A stretch of DNA of 37,711 nt from Desulfobacteraceae bacterium (GTDB lineage: Bacteria; Desulfobacterota; Desulfobacteria; Desulfobacterales; Desulfobacteraceae): positions 1 to 37,711 of the forward strand of contig JAAEMK010001246.1 of NCBI GenBank assembly GCA_024225635.1, read 5' to 3'. The notes under the pieces are model-generated. The model was not told the DNA's origin. It ran no database searches and was given only the letters and a program-made list of their open reading frames with translations. Shown one piece after another: positions 1-8,327 of the stretch. The position numbers and the translations under genes are program-made. The first letter of the stretch is position 1, and each line of letters begins with the position of its first letter.

Positions 1-20
1 CTCCGGAGTCTTTTTTTTTT
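1..20 (+). terminator. 3' part of an intrinsic terminator of an upstream gene
   Basis: The window opens with CTCCGGAG followed almost at once by a run of ten or more T. This looks like the descending arm and U-tract of an intrinsic terminator whose first arm lies before the window. Without the upstream sequence the hairpin cannot be proven. Confidence 0.4.
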
Positions 21-127
21 CGCAAATTCTAAAGTACACCGAATGGAGTGCTGCTCACAGTATTTTTTAAAATATTCTCCTGCCCGTCAAAAAATCATTT
101 TAATTTGCATGAAGTGTAAAGCGGGAA

Positions 128-844
128 ATGAAGGATGCCGAAATTTACAATAAATTCGATAAAATCGGCTGCCTCACCTTTGCCACCGTGGACAGGGGAA
201 TTCCCCAGACACGCATTGCCCACCTGTTTGCCCATGACCATGAAGGCTTGTATTTCAGAACCATGAAAACCAAAGCTTTCTATGAGGAGCTCAAAACGAA
301 TGAACACGTATCCATCTGCGGCATGTTTCCCAATACATCCGTCAGCCACAATAAAGAGGGAATGCCCGGTTTTGAACCGGGATACACCATCAGCGCCACC
401 GGTGATGTCAAGGAGATAGCCTTTGAAATCCTCAAGGAAAAAGCTGCCGAAGATGAACGGTTTATCATCGGTGTCAAGGACATCGAAAGGTATCCGGCCA
501 TGACAACCTTTTGTCTGCACCGTGCCTGGGGGGAGGTGTTTGATTTTGATTTTGAAATGGAACACCGCCCCCATAAACTGCTGCGCACCCGTTTCAGCTT
601 TGGCGGCGGACGGATTCCCTTCAAAGGCGTTCGCATCACGGACGATTGCATTGGCTGTGGAGAATGCATGGAAAACTGTTCTTTCAAGGCCGTTTACCAA
701 CAGGATGATGCCTATTGTATCGATCAGACCCGGTGCGATGTGTGCGGCGACTGCTACATGAACTGTCCCGCAACCGCCATTGAAATTGTTATTGAGAATC
801 CCGGAACCATGGCGGCAGCCCCGGGATTTAATCCGGGCACCTAA
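128..844 (+). CDS. Pyridoxamine 5'-phosphate oxidase-like flavin protein fused to a 2[4Fe-4S] ferredoxin domain
   Basis: The 238-residue protein has an N-terminal split-barrel of the pyridoxamine-phosphate-oxidase/FMN-binding type (about residues 5-150). A ferredoxin module follows, with two complete Cys clusters: C174, C177, C180, C184 and C203, C206, C209, C213. No signal peptide or membrane segment is visible, so it should be cytoplasmic. The family fold binds FMN, and the fused ferredoxin suggests electron transfer between FMN and low-potential Fe-S carriers; the substrate is unknown. The start is preceded by a weak purine-rich AGCGGGA. It converges with the truncated gene at 846-1295. 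This architecture is typically annotated as a pyridoxamine 5'-phosphate oxidase family protein in anaerobes, but true PNPOx activity is unlikely. Confidence 0.85.
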   Translation: MKDAEIYNKFDKIGCLTFATVDRGIPQTRIAHLFAHDHEGLYFRTMKTKAFYEELKTNEHVSICGMFPNTSVSHNKEGMPGFEPGYTISATGDVKEIAFEILKEKAAEDERFIIGVKDIERYPAMTTFCLHRAWGEVFDFDFEMEHRPHKLLRTRFSFGGGRIPFKGVRITDDCIGCGECMENCSFKAVYQQDDAYCIDQTRCDVCGDCYMNCPATAIEIVIENPGTMAAAPGFNPGT

Positions 845-845
845 T

Positions 846-1295
846 TCAGCTCTTGTAAACGGAACGGATCTGGTTGAGTCGGTCCAGTTCCCAGTTCCAC
901 TGGTCCGCTGTTCCAATGACCCCTTTTACCACCTTCCCGCTTTTATAGTGGTCCCGGATGGCATAGGCCGCCTCAAGAAGTGCCGGATCGCCGGCCATGT
1001 CATCCGCTTTCAGCTTTTCATCATTTGAGTCCCTCAGGCCCAGCACCATGTTGAAAGGCTTCCAGTCACCGGTATCGATCCCCTGTCCCACCTCTTTTCT
1101 GTCGGTTCGCATGGCCGCGGTGTTCACTGATTTCACCCCCAGCACGATATCACCCGCATGCAGGGCGGGATCATGCCCCCCTGACGTTCCCTGGTTCAGG
1201 ATCGGATCCTTGGAGACGATTTCCGGTCCCCAAAGGAGTACCAGGAGGCCACGGCCCTTGACAACTGAGGTGATAGGGTATATCTGGACACTTTC
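846..1295 (-). pseudogene. C-terminal fragment of a nucleoside phosphorylase / 5'-nucleosidase-like protein
   Basis: On the minus strand an open frame from about 1295 to the stop at 846 reads NQGTSGGHDPALHAGDIVLG followed by a conserved-looking C-terminal part. This resembles the core of the phosphorylase superfamily (purine nucleoside phosphorylase, MTA/SAH nucleosidase). The N-terminal half is missing: the homologous-looking part begins near 1235 and the frame hits a stop at 1296-1298, where IS-like sequence begins. The first usable start inside the fragment is a GTG at 1145, which would give only 99 residues lacking the nucleoside-binding N-terminus. I therefore call it a truncated pseudogene. 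The family assignment is from motif memory and is moderately sure. Confidence 0.6.
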
Positions 1296-1331
1296 TTAAG
1301 AGTGGGTTATGAACCTACATGGAGGTGCTAA

Positions 1332-1490
1332 ATGAAAAAGAATAGAAAGAAATATCCATTTGAACTCAAAGGAGAAGCGGTAAACTGTTCACGGAACGGG
1401 GATATGCTGGGACACTGCCGTGAAGAGAGCTTTTTTGCGAACTATTCGATTCGAGAAAACGCCAGAAGAATTGATTATAGTATGTTATAG
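1332..1490 (+). pseudogene. Remnant of an IS3-like transposase orfA (N-terminus only)
   Basis: A 52-codon frame starts at an ATG 6 bases after GGAGG and begins MKKNRKKYPFELKGEAV, which looks like the start of an IS3-family orfA (a helix-turn-helix protein). After about 17 residues the resemblance stops and the frame runs out at 1490. The DNA just upstream (about 1281-1320) could be the element's left end, abutting the truncated nucleosidase gene. No orfB, right end or target duplication is visible. The strong ribosome binding site may be a relic, or it may now give a short leader peptide 9 bases before the next gene. Confidence 0.4.
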
Positions 1491-1499
1491 GGAGAACGG

Positions 1500-2666
1500 A
1501 TGCAAATACAAGGTTCAGAGGTAAATAAATCATCCATGGATATTAAATGGTATTTTATAAAGGCCTTCAACCTCATTTGGATAGTGCTTTTATTGATGTT
1601 TCCTTTATCTGTTTTCGGGGAGGAAGACGTATTAAAGCTCTTGATCTGGGAAGGGCATGCGCCCAAACTACACGTTGAAAAATTTCAAAAGCATATCGCA
1701 GAAAAATATGGTCGCAGCATTCAACTCAAAATCGTGCACCCAAAAGGTCCTGATGATTTCTATGACGCGGTAAGAAGCAAGAATGTTGACATGGTCATGA
1801 TGGGTCATCATCTTTTCTGGGACGAGCGCTTCAATTACATCAAAAATAATTTGATTATCCCTCTTGACCTGAAGAACATACCGAATTTTAAGCATGTGAT
1901 TCCCGCGTTGCAAAAGGCAAAACATCTGTACCGCGACGGAAAGGTTTATGCGTCACCCGTCAGTCAGGGTCCATACGGTCTGGCATATAATACCGCCAGG
2001 CTCAAGGAGGAACCGCAAAGCTGGAACATACTGTGGGATCCCCGTTTTAAGGGAAAATATGTTATCAGTGCCAATGATCCCATCTATAACAGCAATATCA
2101 CCGCTTTGGCCCTGGGGTATCCAAAAGAAGATATCAGTAATTACAATAGGTTAAACAACACTTCGTTCAGAAAAAAGTTGAGGCAATTGGCTGTCAATGC
2201 CCACTCTTTCTGGATAGGCGTGGATAAGCCGGAGGATCTTTCCGGTATGATTCTGGCGACATCATGGGGAGACTCGCTGGGAGCGTTGAATAAAAGGGGC
2301 GAACCCTGGAAAATGGCTGAGCCCGCTGAAGGGATGCCCTGCTGGATTGATAATTACGCCATTACCTGGGCTCTGGCAGACAAACTTTTTCTTAAAAAGA
2401 TCGCTGAAGCGTATATAAACTATTTGCTCTCAACAGAGTACCAGGTGAACCACATCATGCGCCATATGTCACTCACTCCGATCATCACGAATATTGATAA
2501 TCTTTTGACAGCCGAGGAAAAGGAACGCATTCATATTTGGAGCCCAAACTTCTTTGATAAAAATCGAATCCTGCAGCGCACCTGTTCTACAAGGGATCGC
2601 AACGGGCTTGGATTGTTATGGAAAGAAGCCATGAAGGGGCTCCGCATCGAAAAAGGTGACAATTGA
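1500..2666 (+). CDS. Periplasmic solute-binding protein, PotD/spermidine-putrescine-like (paralogue 1)
   Basis: A 388-residue exported protein with a long basic N-terminus, one hydrophobic segment (about 24-40, ending near VFGEE) and a mature domain starting LKLLIWEGHAP, which is characteristic of PotD-type extracellular solute-binding proteins. The family binds small ligands such as polyamines in the periplasm. GGAG lies 5 bases before the ATG at 1500; an internal ATG at 1536 has no ribosome binding site. It is clearly paralogous to the next gene: both share PQSWNI, RQLAVNA, SFW.GVD.PEDL and YAITWALA motifs. No permease or ATPase gene is adjacent, and the next-but-one gene is a membrane histidine kinase, so it may act as a sensor input and not in transport. 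That role is inference. Confidence 0.82.
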   Translation: MQIQGSEVNKSSMDIKWYFIKAFNLIWIVLLLMFPLSVFGEEDVLKLLIWEGHAPKLHVEKFQKHIAEKYGRSIQLKIVHPKGPDDFYDAVRSKNVDMVMMGHHLFWDERFNYIKNNLIIPLDLKNIPNFKHVIPALQKAKHLYRDGKVYASPVSQGPYGLAYNTARLKEEPQSWNILWDPRFKGKYVISANDPIYNSNITALALGYPKEDISNYNRLNNTSFRKKLRQLAVNAHSFWIGVDKPEDLSGMILATSWGDSLGALNKRGEPWKMAEPAEGMPCWIDNYAITWALADKLFLKKIAEAYINYLLSTEYQVNHIMRHMSLTPIITNIDNLLTAEEKERIHIWSPNFFDKNRILQRTCSTRDRNGLGLLWKEAMKGLRIEKGDN

Positions 2667-2777
2667 TGTTTTTACAAATAAACATATCTGTGAAGGTTTT
2701 TTATAAAAACGGTTTACAACAAGCATAAAAAATCTGAGCTGCCTGATAATTAATGGGAATGGGTCGGGAGATGATTT

Positions 2778-3914
2778 ATGAAAACAAGACGTGTAAGAAT
2801 GCTGAAATATTTATGGTTACTGGTTATTATAACACCCGTTTCCTTAGCATGTGCCCAGGGAAACGTTTTAAGGCTTCTTGTCTGGGAAGGATATGCCCCC
2901 AATGGGTATATCCAGACGTTTGAGAGAGAGATGGAGGCAAAGTATGGCATAAAATTAAAAATGGAAATTTCTTATGCCCTGGGTTCCGGTGATTTTTTTA
3001 ACCTTGTCCGGGATAAGAAGATTGATGTCATCACTCTCAGTCACTCTTCCATAAAGGACAACTTGTATGGCTATATTTCAAGGGGACTCATCCTGCCACC
3101 TGACCTGAAAAATATCCCCAACCATGCCAATGTGATCCCTGATTTAAAGGAAGCAGATTATCACACGAGTAATGGAAAAATATACGGCATCCCTTTGGCA
3201 AGCGGGCAGTATGGGCTTGCATACAACACAAAAGTATTTAAACAGGCGCCACAGAGCTGGAACATTTTCTGGAATCCGGAATATATCAACAAGTATGCCA
3301 TCGGCGCTGATGAATATTTTTACAATATCAACATCACTGCCATGGTGATGGGATACTCAAGAAATACGATCAGCAGTTTTGATGCACTGAACAACAAGAA
3401 GTTCCAAAATAAATTAAGACAATTGGCTGTTAATGCAGGTTCTTTTTGGGTCGGAGTGGACAGGCCTGAGGACCTTCATGATATGAGCTTTGCCATGGTA
3501 TGGGGCTGCTCTCTGGCATCATTGAGAAGAGTGGGTGAAGAATGGAAAATGGCTGATCCGGTAGAAGGAACGATATGGTGGATTGATGAATATGCGATAA
3601 CCTGGGCTCTGGCAGAAAAACCACTCATGAAAAAGATCGCTGAAGAGTGGATCAACAAAAGCTTGTCGCCTGATTTTCAGATCAATCATATCATTCGGGA
3701 AACTGGAAATTACCCGGTGGTGACGAATCTCACAAACAAGCTGACAGCAGAAGAAAAGGAACGTGTTCAAATCGATACGGCATCAGAGCTTTTCCGGAAC
3801 CCCCGGATTCTGGAAGACAGCTATTCCCAAAGGGATAGCAATGGTTTAAAGCTCATGTGGGATAATGCAATGGAAGGGAAAACAAGTGAAATCATATACC
3901 CGGATACCCATTAA
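2778..3914 (+). CDS. Periplasmic solute-binding protein, PotD-like (paralogue 2)
   Basis: This 378-residue protein has a signal peptide (about residues 1-27, possible signal peptidase I site after ACA) and a PotD-like domain beginning VLRLLVWEGYAP. It matches the preceding gene over nearly its whole length, pointing to tandem duplication. It lies 111 bases downstream of paralogue 1, and its 3' end overlaps the start of the hybrid kinase, so these are very likely co-transcribed. AGA/GGAG-rich sequence precedes the ATG. The ligand cannot be read from the sequence. Differences in the putative pocket region (for instance GHHLFWDE in copy 1 against SHSSIKDN in copy 2) suggest the two copies may bind different ligands. 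Confidence 0.82.
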   Translation: MKTRRVRMLKYLWLLVIITPVSLACAQGNVLRLLVWEGYAPNGYIQTFEREMEAKYGIKLKMEISYALGSGDFFNLVRDKKIDVITLSHSSIKDNLYGYISRGLILPPDLKNIPNHANVIPDLKEADYHTSNGKIYGIPLASGQYGLAYNTKVFKQAPQSWNIFWNPEYINKYAIGADEYFYNINITAMVMGYSRNTISSFDALNNKKFQNKLRQLAVNAGSFWVGVDRPEDLHDMSFAMVWGCSLASLRRVGEEWKMADPVEGTIWWIDEYAITWALAEKPLMKKIAEEWINKSLSPDFQINHIIRETGNYPVVTNLTNKLTAEEKERVQIDTASELFRNPRILEDSYSQRDSNGLKLMWDNAMEGKTSEIIYPDTH

Positions 3915-6201
3915 AAAATCAATCGTAACACGTTTGCTGAAAGTTGTGTTCAGTTTGTATCTGATCATTGCCACCGGTGTAACTTTAGGCCATATGTTTA
4001 TGGAATATCGTTACCAAAAAGATAGTATCAGCCGGGATTTAAAGGATATTCAAAAAACATTTGAACAGGGACTTGCGCTGGACTTGTGGCAGATGGATCA
4101 AAACTCGCTTCACTCAACGATTAAAGGTATGTTGGAAATTCCTGTAATTGTCGGGGTGGAAATTCAAAATACCAACAATCTGAACGTCGCTGTCGGCGGC
4201 ATAATCGCTCAAGGAAAAGCTGCCGCAAACTGCGGTCTGCATGTCGACCTGCTGGGACTCGACCCGGAGGCATCTTCAATGCACAAAAATGAGCCGTATA
4301 CGCTTGATGTTTTTATGCACCAATTCCCCATTGTTTACACCTATGAAAATGAGATCAGACCCATGGGGACCGCGACTCTTTATTCGAGTACTTCCGTGAT
4401 TTTTCGAAGAGTCAAAATGGGATTCCTGTTGTTGGGAATCAACGCTGTTCTGAAAACAGTCGCTTTATGGTTTATTTTTCTCTATTTTTCAAATAAGTTG
4501 TTGAGAATCCCCCTTGCCGATCTTACATCAGCAACACGGAAAGTGAATTTGGAGAACCTGGATTCCTTTAAAATTGATATTGGAATTTCTGATCACAATG
4601 AATTGAAATTGCTTGAAACATCCTTTAATTCGATGATTGGAAATCTATCTGAATCCGTTTGTCAAAAGGAACAGGCCAAAGCGGAACTGATTGCGTCCCA
4701 TGATCGATTTTTGACCGTTTTAGATGGAATTGAAGCCACCATCTATGTGGCAGATATGGAAACCTACGAAATTCTTTTTATGAATAAATATATGATCGAC
4801 ACCTTCAAACAGGACCTGACCGGTGAAATCTGCTGGAAAGCTCTACGGGGGGAATCCGGACAATGCTCTTGCTGTACCAATGATCGGCTGACAGGTAAAA
4901 ATGGAAATACCGCCGGTGTCTGTGTCTGGCAGGATAAAAATCCGATTACAGACAGATTATATATTAACCATGACAGGGCTATTGAATGGACGGATGGGCG
5001 TTTGGTCCGATTACAGATCGCAACGGATGTTACAGATATCAGAAAAATGGAAGAACGGCTCAGGCAGGCCCAAAAAATGGAAGCTATCGGTAATCTTGCA
5101 GGCGGTATTGCCCATGACTTTAATAATCTTTTATACCCCATTATTGGCTTGTCTGAAATGCTGCTGGAGGATCTGCCGCAAAACAGTCTTGAACATGAGA
5201 ATTCCCAGGTAATCTTTAATGCCGGACAAAGAGCCGGCGGCCTTGTTAAACAGATTCTTGCTTTCAGCAGACAATCCGACCATAGGCTGACTCCCGTTAG
5301 GGTGCAGAATGTCTTAAAAGAAGTACTGAAATTATGCCGATCCACCATTCCGGCCAATATTGAAATTCGAGAAAATATTCAACAAAACTGCGGTTTGGTA
5401 ATGGCGGACCCGACTCAAGTACACCAGGTTGCAATGAACCTTATTACAAACGCTTTTCATGCTATGGAAGACAAAAACGGCATGATCGATATCGGGTTTA
5501 AGGAAACGACTGTAATAAATAATGAACTGCCGGACAGTTCACTGTTGCCTGGAAAATATGTCCTACTGTCCGTATCCGATAATGGAATCGGGATGGATTC
5601 AAGTACGGTTAATAACATCTTTGAGCCGTACTTTACAACCAAAGAGAAAGGAAAAGGTACCGGCCTTGGACTGGCGGTCGTTTACGGAATAGTAAAGGAG
5701 CATAAAGGAGAAGTTAAAGTATACAGTGAAAAAGGAAAAGGAACAACCTTCAATATTTATCTGCCCTTAATAGCGAAATCCACGGAAAGGGCTGATACGG
5801 ATCATGAAGCAGGGATAGTGACCGGAACTGAAAACATACTACTGGTAGATGATGAGGAGTCGGTTGCAACGCTTGAAGGCCTGATTCTTTCACGGCTTGG
5901 TTATCGGGTAACTGTGAAAACCAGCAGTGTGGATGCATTAAATGCCTTTAGAGCAAATCCGGATTTGTTTGACATGGTGATTTCGGATATGACCATGCCC
6001 GGCATGACTGGCGACCAGTTATCAAAAAACATTTTACTAATAAGACCGGATACCCCGATTATCATCTGTACCGGGTTCAGCGAACGGATAAACAAAGAGC
6101 AGGCTGGGATTATAGGAGTGAAAGGTTTTTTAATGAAACCTGTCGTGAAATCAGATATGGCTCATACGGTTCGAAAGGTGCTGGATGAATCAAGCGGATA
6201 G
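3886..6201 (+). CDS. Membrane hybrid histidine kinase with PAS domain and C-terminal receiver
   Basis: Domain order, numbered from the GTG at 3886: TM1 (about 14-38), a periplasmic sensor region of roughly 140 residues, TM2 (about 180-205), a HAMP-like linker, a PAS-like domain (about 265-385), then a HisKA domain with the phospho-accepting His in GGIAHDFNN (H410). An HATPase follows with an N box around NLITNAFHAMED, DNGIGMD and GKGTGLGLAVVYG motifs. A receiver domain has its phosphoacceptor in ISDMTMPG (D701). The kinase signals phosphate internally, and no output partner is adjacent. GTG 3886 has AAGGGA at good spacing; an in-frame ATG at 3865 is possible. Either start overlaps the 3' end of the solute-binding gene, implying translational coupling and a functional link to the two binding proteins. 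Confidence 0.85.
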   Translation: MKSYTRIPIKKSIVTRLLKVVFSLYLIIATGVTLGHMFMEYRYQKDSISRDLKDIQKTFEQGLALDLWQMDQNSLHSTIKGMLEIPVIVGVEIQNTNNLNVAVGGIIAQGKAAANCGLHVDLLGLDPEASSMHKNEPYTLDVFMHQFPIVYTYENEIRPMGTATLYSSTSVIFRRVKMGFLLLGINAVLKTVALWFIFLYFSNKLLRIPLADLTSATRKVNLENLDSFKIDIGISDHNELKLLETSFNSMIGNLSESVCQKEQAKAELIASHDRFLTVLDGIEATIYVADMETYEILFMNKYMIDTFKQDLTGEICWKALRGESGQCSCCTNDRLTGKNGNTAGVCVWQDKNPITDRLYINHDRAIEWTDGRLVRLQIATDVTDIRKMEERLRQAQKMEAIGNLAGGIAHDFNNLLYPIIGLSEMLLEDLPQNSLEHENSQVIFNAGQRAGGLVKQILAFSRQSDHRLTPVRVQNVLKEVLKLCRSTIPANIEIRENIQQNCGLVMADPTQVHQVAMNLITNAFHAMEDKNGMIDIGFKETTVINNELPDSSLLPGKYVLLSVSDNGIGMDSSTVNNIFEPYFTTKEKGKGTGLGLAVVYGIVKEHKGEVKVYSEKGKGTTFNIYLPLIAKSTERADTDHEAGIVTGTENILLVDDEESVATLEGLILSRLGYRVTVKTSSVDALNAFRANPDLFDMVISDMTMPGMTGDQLSKNILLIRPDTPIIICTGFSERINKEQAGIIGVKGFLMKPVVKSDMAHTVRKVLDESSG

Positions 6202-6248
6202 TAGTTTTGTGCGAGCAAAAACCTATCATCAACGAGGTGAACCACAGT

Positions 6249-6305
6249 ATGCCACAAGGCGTATTACCATTCAAGTATGAAGAAGAAAAAACAGAGGGCG
6301 GAAGA
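6249..6305 (+). pseudogene. Possible transposase N-terminal remnant
   Basis: A short frame begins MPQGVLPFKYEEEK, resembling the N-terminus of DDE transposases of the IS4/IS1380 type as I remember them. The resemblance ends after roughly 18 residues, and the frame then runs into the leader of the cobalamin-controlled operon. No catalytic DDE region or terminal repeats are visible. It may be a scar of an insertion between the kinase gene and the riboswitch. This rests on motif memory alone. Confidence 0.3.
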
Positions 6306-6347
6306 GCAAAAAAATGCTGGAAAAATGCCGGTGGGTTCAAATCTCGC

Positions 6348-6374
6348 TTGACATACCGGGCCGAATTCTATAGC
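6348..6374 (+). promoter_or_regulatory. Candidate sigma-70 promoter of the cobalamin-controlled operon
   Basis: TTGACA (6348-6353) is followed after 15 bases by TATAGC (6369-6374). The position, just before the riboswitch, is right, but the spacer is shorter than optimal. It is a candidate only. Confidence 0.35.
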
Positions 6375-6387
6375 ACAGGACCAGTTT

Positions 6388-6555
6388 TACCAGGTGCATT
6401 TGCTGAAAAGGGAATCCCGTGAAAATCGGGAGCGGGCCCGCCGCTGTAATCGGGGACGAGAACTGCAAACATGCCACTGGATGGAAAGCCCTGGTGCTTG
6501 ATCCGGGAAGGCGCGGTTGGAGGATGATCCGAAAGTCAGAAGACCTGCCTGGTGA
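6388..6555 (+). promoter_or_regulatory. Cobalamin riboswitch 1 (AdoCbl-type leader)
   Basis: The conserved cobalamin-element blocks are present in order: AAGGGAATCCCGTGAAAATC, GCGGGCCCGCCGCTGTAATC, GCCACTGG, GGGAAGGC, and the B12-box-like GTCAGAAGACCTGCC. The outer P1 stem can form between ACCAGG (6390-6395) and CCTGGT (6548-6553). It lies upstream of the CcsA-like/ResB-like/BtuFCD-like operon, with an intrinsic terminator between the aptamer and the first gene (6693-6731), consistent with transcription termination when cobalamin is plentiful. Confidence 0.93.
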
Positions 6556-6692
6556 AGATGAAACGTTTGAACAATGCCCACGGGGGTTAGCCGTCGGTGT
6601 GGTGGACACCATTGGTGATTGTTTGAAGGTTTCACGGGATGCGCTGCCATGGGCGGCGGGCGTCCTGGTCATATCCCATGGATAAAAAAGGG

Positions 6693-6731
6693 AAATCCAC
6701 GGATTGATATTTTTCAATTTGTGGATTTTTT
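6693..6731 (+). terminator. Intrinsic terminator, expression platform of cobalamin riboswitch 1
   Basis: AAATCCACGGATTGA (6693-6707) pairs with TCAATTTGTGGATTT (6714-6728) using two G-U pairs and a six-base loop, followed by more T. It lies between the aptamer and the first gene, so it is the likely off-switch. Its position also shows that the first gene must start downstream of it. Confidence 0.8.
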
Positions 6732-6750
6732 GCGTTTGTGGGGGTATGTA

Positions 6751-7512
6751 TTGACGACAGCTGCAACACTTGACCTGATTCAAAATTCCTTTTTCATTGC
6801 ATTTTGTTTCTATGCCGCAGCCCTTGGGGCCGTGGTGATGAAGCGGCAGGTCCCGGGGGGGATGCTCCTTGGGGCCGGTTGCCTGTGCAATGGTTTTTCC
6901 CTGGCCGTTCGCTACTGGAGTTCCTATCCTTTGCTGCCCCTTTACCAGGGGGCGTACTTTATTCCTTTTGTTGTGGGGCTTTTTTGCGCACGATCCCTGT
7001 TCAAAGGGGAGGGGAGCGTCATCCATGGGGTGCTTATGGTGGTGCTGGCCGGGTCGGCGCTTTTCTTTCCCAATGATTTCTATCTGCCGTTTTTGCAGTT
7101 CAAGACCGTGTTCGCCCATGGGTTCTTTCTCCTGGGGGTGGGGGGCAAGGCGCTGTTTTTGCTCGCCGGTGCCTGGGCGGTTCTTGTGCTTGGGGAACAG
7201 GACCGGGGCGACCGGGTGAAGAAAATGGGCACCCTTGTGGTCTGGGGCTATTTTTTGTGGACCCTTTCGGTGTTTTCCGGGGCGGTGTGGGCCTACCTGG
7301 GATGGGGAGCGCCCATTGTGTGGGAGGACCCGCTGCTGGTGACCACCATGGCCACCTGGCTTTACTATACCTTGTTCCTTCATCTGCATTTGACCGGGCT
7401 GAACGGTGTGAGGTCCCGGGCGATTTTTGCTCTCCTGGGGGCGTTGTTCGTGTTTTTGTTCAACCTGGTGCCTGAGCTTGGCATCTTCATGGTGCCGGAG
7501 ATCAAGTTATGA
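6751..7512 (+). CDS. CcsA/CcmC-like heme-handling (cytochrome c biogenesis-type) membrane protein
   Basis: This polytopic membrane protein (about 253 residues from a TTG start at 6751) has eight or so hydrophobic segments and a WWD-like stretch, WGAPIVWEDPLL. The histidines in VFAHGFF and LFLHLH sit about where the heme-ligand histidines of CcsA flank the WWD domain. The WWD motif is degenerate: the usual WDPKE is replaced by WEDPLL. The frame stays open back to about 6619, but that part overlaps the riboswitch terminator and looks non-coding. TTG at 6751 follows TGGGGGT and gives a normal N-terminus; a GTG at 6721 is inside the terminator. The gene overlaps the ResB-like gene by 4 bases. Known family members export or present heme for cytochrome c maturation. 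Control by a cobalamin riboswitch with corrinoid-type ABC genes suggests a corrinoid- or tetrapyrrole-related job, which is inference. Confidence 0.7.
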   Translation: MTTAATLDLIQNSFFIAFCFYAAALGAVVMKRQVPGGMLLGAGCLCNGFSLAVRYWSSYPLLPLYQGAYFIPFVVGLFCARSLFKGEGSVIHGVLMVVLAGSALFFPNDFYLPFLQFKTVFAHGFFLLGVGGKALFLLAGAWAVLVLGEQDRGDRVKKMGTLVVWGYFLWTLSVFSGAVWAYLGWGAPIVWEDPLLVTTMATWLYYTLFLHLHLTGLNGVRSRAIFALLGALFVFLFNLVPELGIFMVPEIKL

Positions 7513-8327
7513 AAATGATACACAAGGCGTGGCGGTTTCTGGGGCATATCAATCTTTTCATGGGAATCATCGGCTGCATGGTGGCGGACCTTTTATTAGG
7601 CTACAACCAGCTGAAGTTCCATGCGGCCTTGTTTGATCCCATCAATGACATGGGATTTTACAGGTGGGCACAGACCTATGGCAGCCACTATCCTGCCAAC
7701 ACGGCCTGGCTGTTCATACTGGTGGGGCTGCTGGGGCTGCTCTCGGTGAACACCTTTGTCTGCACCACCGAGCGGGTATGGATGCTGGTGAAAAGCCGTC
7801 ATGCCTTTACCCGGAGATCGCGGTTTCTGCTGCGGTTCGGTCCCCATATCATGCATTACAGCATGCTCATCATGTTCCTTGGGTATCTGGTGAGCTATCT
7901 TTCGGCGGGAACCCACATGGGAAAGGTGCTGCTGCCGGGGAAATCCATAACCATTGCCCGGCCCGCCCGCACCATCACCCTTGATGCGCTGGACATTGAT
8001 TACTATTCCGGGGGGCGGATGATCCACATGGACCGGCGGGCCATTGATGTGAGGGCCGTGCTTACGATCCGGGACGCCGAGCGGTGTAAAACCGCCGAGC
8101 TTGGCTTTAACAGTCCTGTCCGGTTTGCTTCCCTGAGCATCCATCTGAAGACGTTTGGTCCCCAAAGTAAAGGGGGGATTGGACGGAAAAAATATATCAC
8201 CGTAATTATTAAAAATGATCCGGGCATGAAGTTTTACTTCAGCGGCATGGTTCTCTTTACCCTGGGGCTGTTCATGTACCTTTGGGATAAATTGTCCAGG
8301 CATACCCGGCAGGAGGACAGGGCGTGA
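7509..8327 (+). CDS. ResB/Ccs1-like cytochrome c biogenesis membrane protein
   Basis: A 272-residue protein with three N-terminal membrane helices (about 11-31, 65-87, 115-137), a periplasmic region of about 100 residues and a final helix (about 240-260). This is the ResB/Ccs1 topology in compact form, since typical ResB proteins are longer. It starts with an ATG overlapping the end of the CcsA-like gene, and its TGA overlaps the GTG of the next gene, so all are in one tightly coupled operon. CcsA and ResB normally form the System II heme-delivery/cytochrome c synthetase complex. Here the pair is embedded in a cobalamin-controlled ABC-uptake operon. ResB assignment is from topology and pairing with CcsA. 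Confidence 0.68.
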   Translation: MKMIHKAWRFLGHINLFMGIIGCMVADLLLGYNQLKFHAALFDPINDMGFYRWAQTYGSHYPANTAWLFILVGLLGLLSVNTFVCTTERVWMLVKSRHAFTRRSRFLLRFGPHIMHYSMLIMFLGYLVSYLSAGTHMGKVLLPGKSITIARPARTITLDALDIDYYSGGRMIHMDRRAIDVRAVLTIRDAERCKTAELGFNSPVRFASLSIHLKTFGPQSKGGIGRKKYITVIIKNDPGMKFYFSGMVLFTLGLFMYLWDKLSRHTRQEDRA

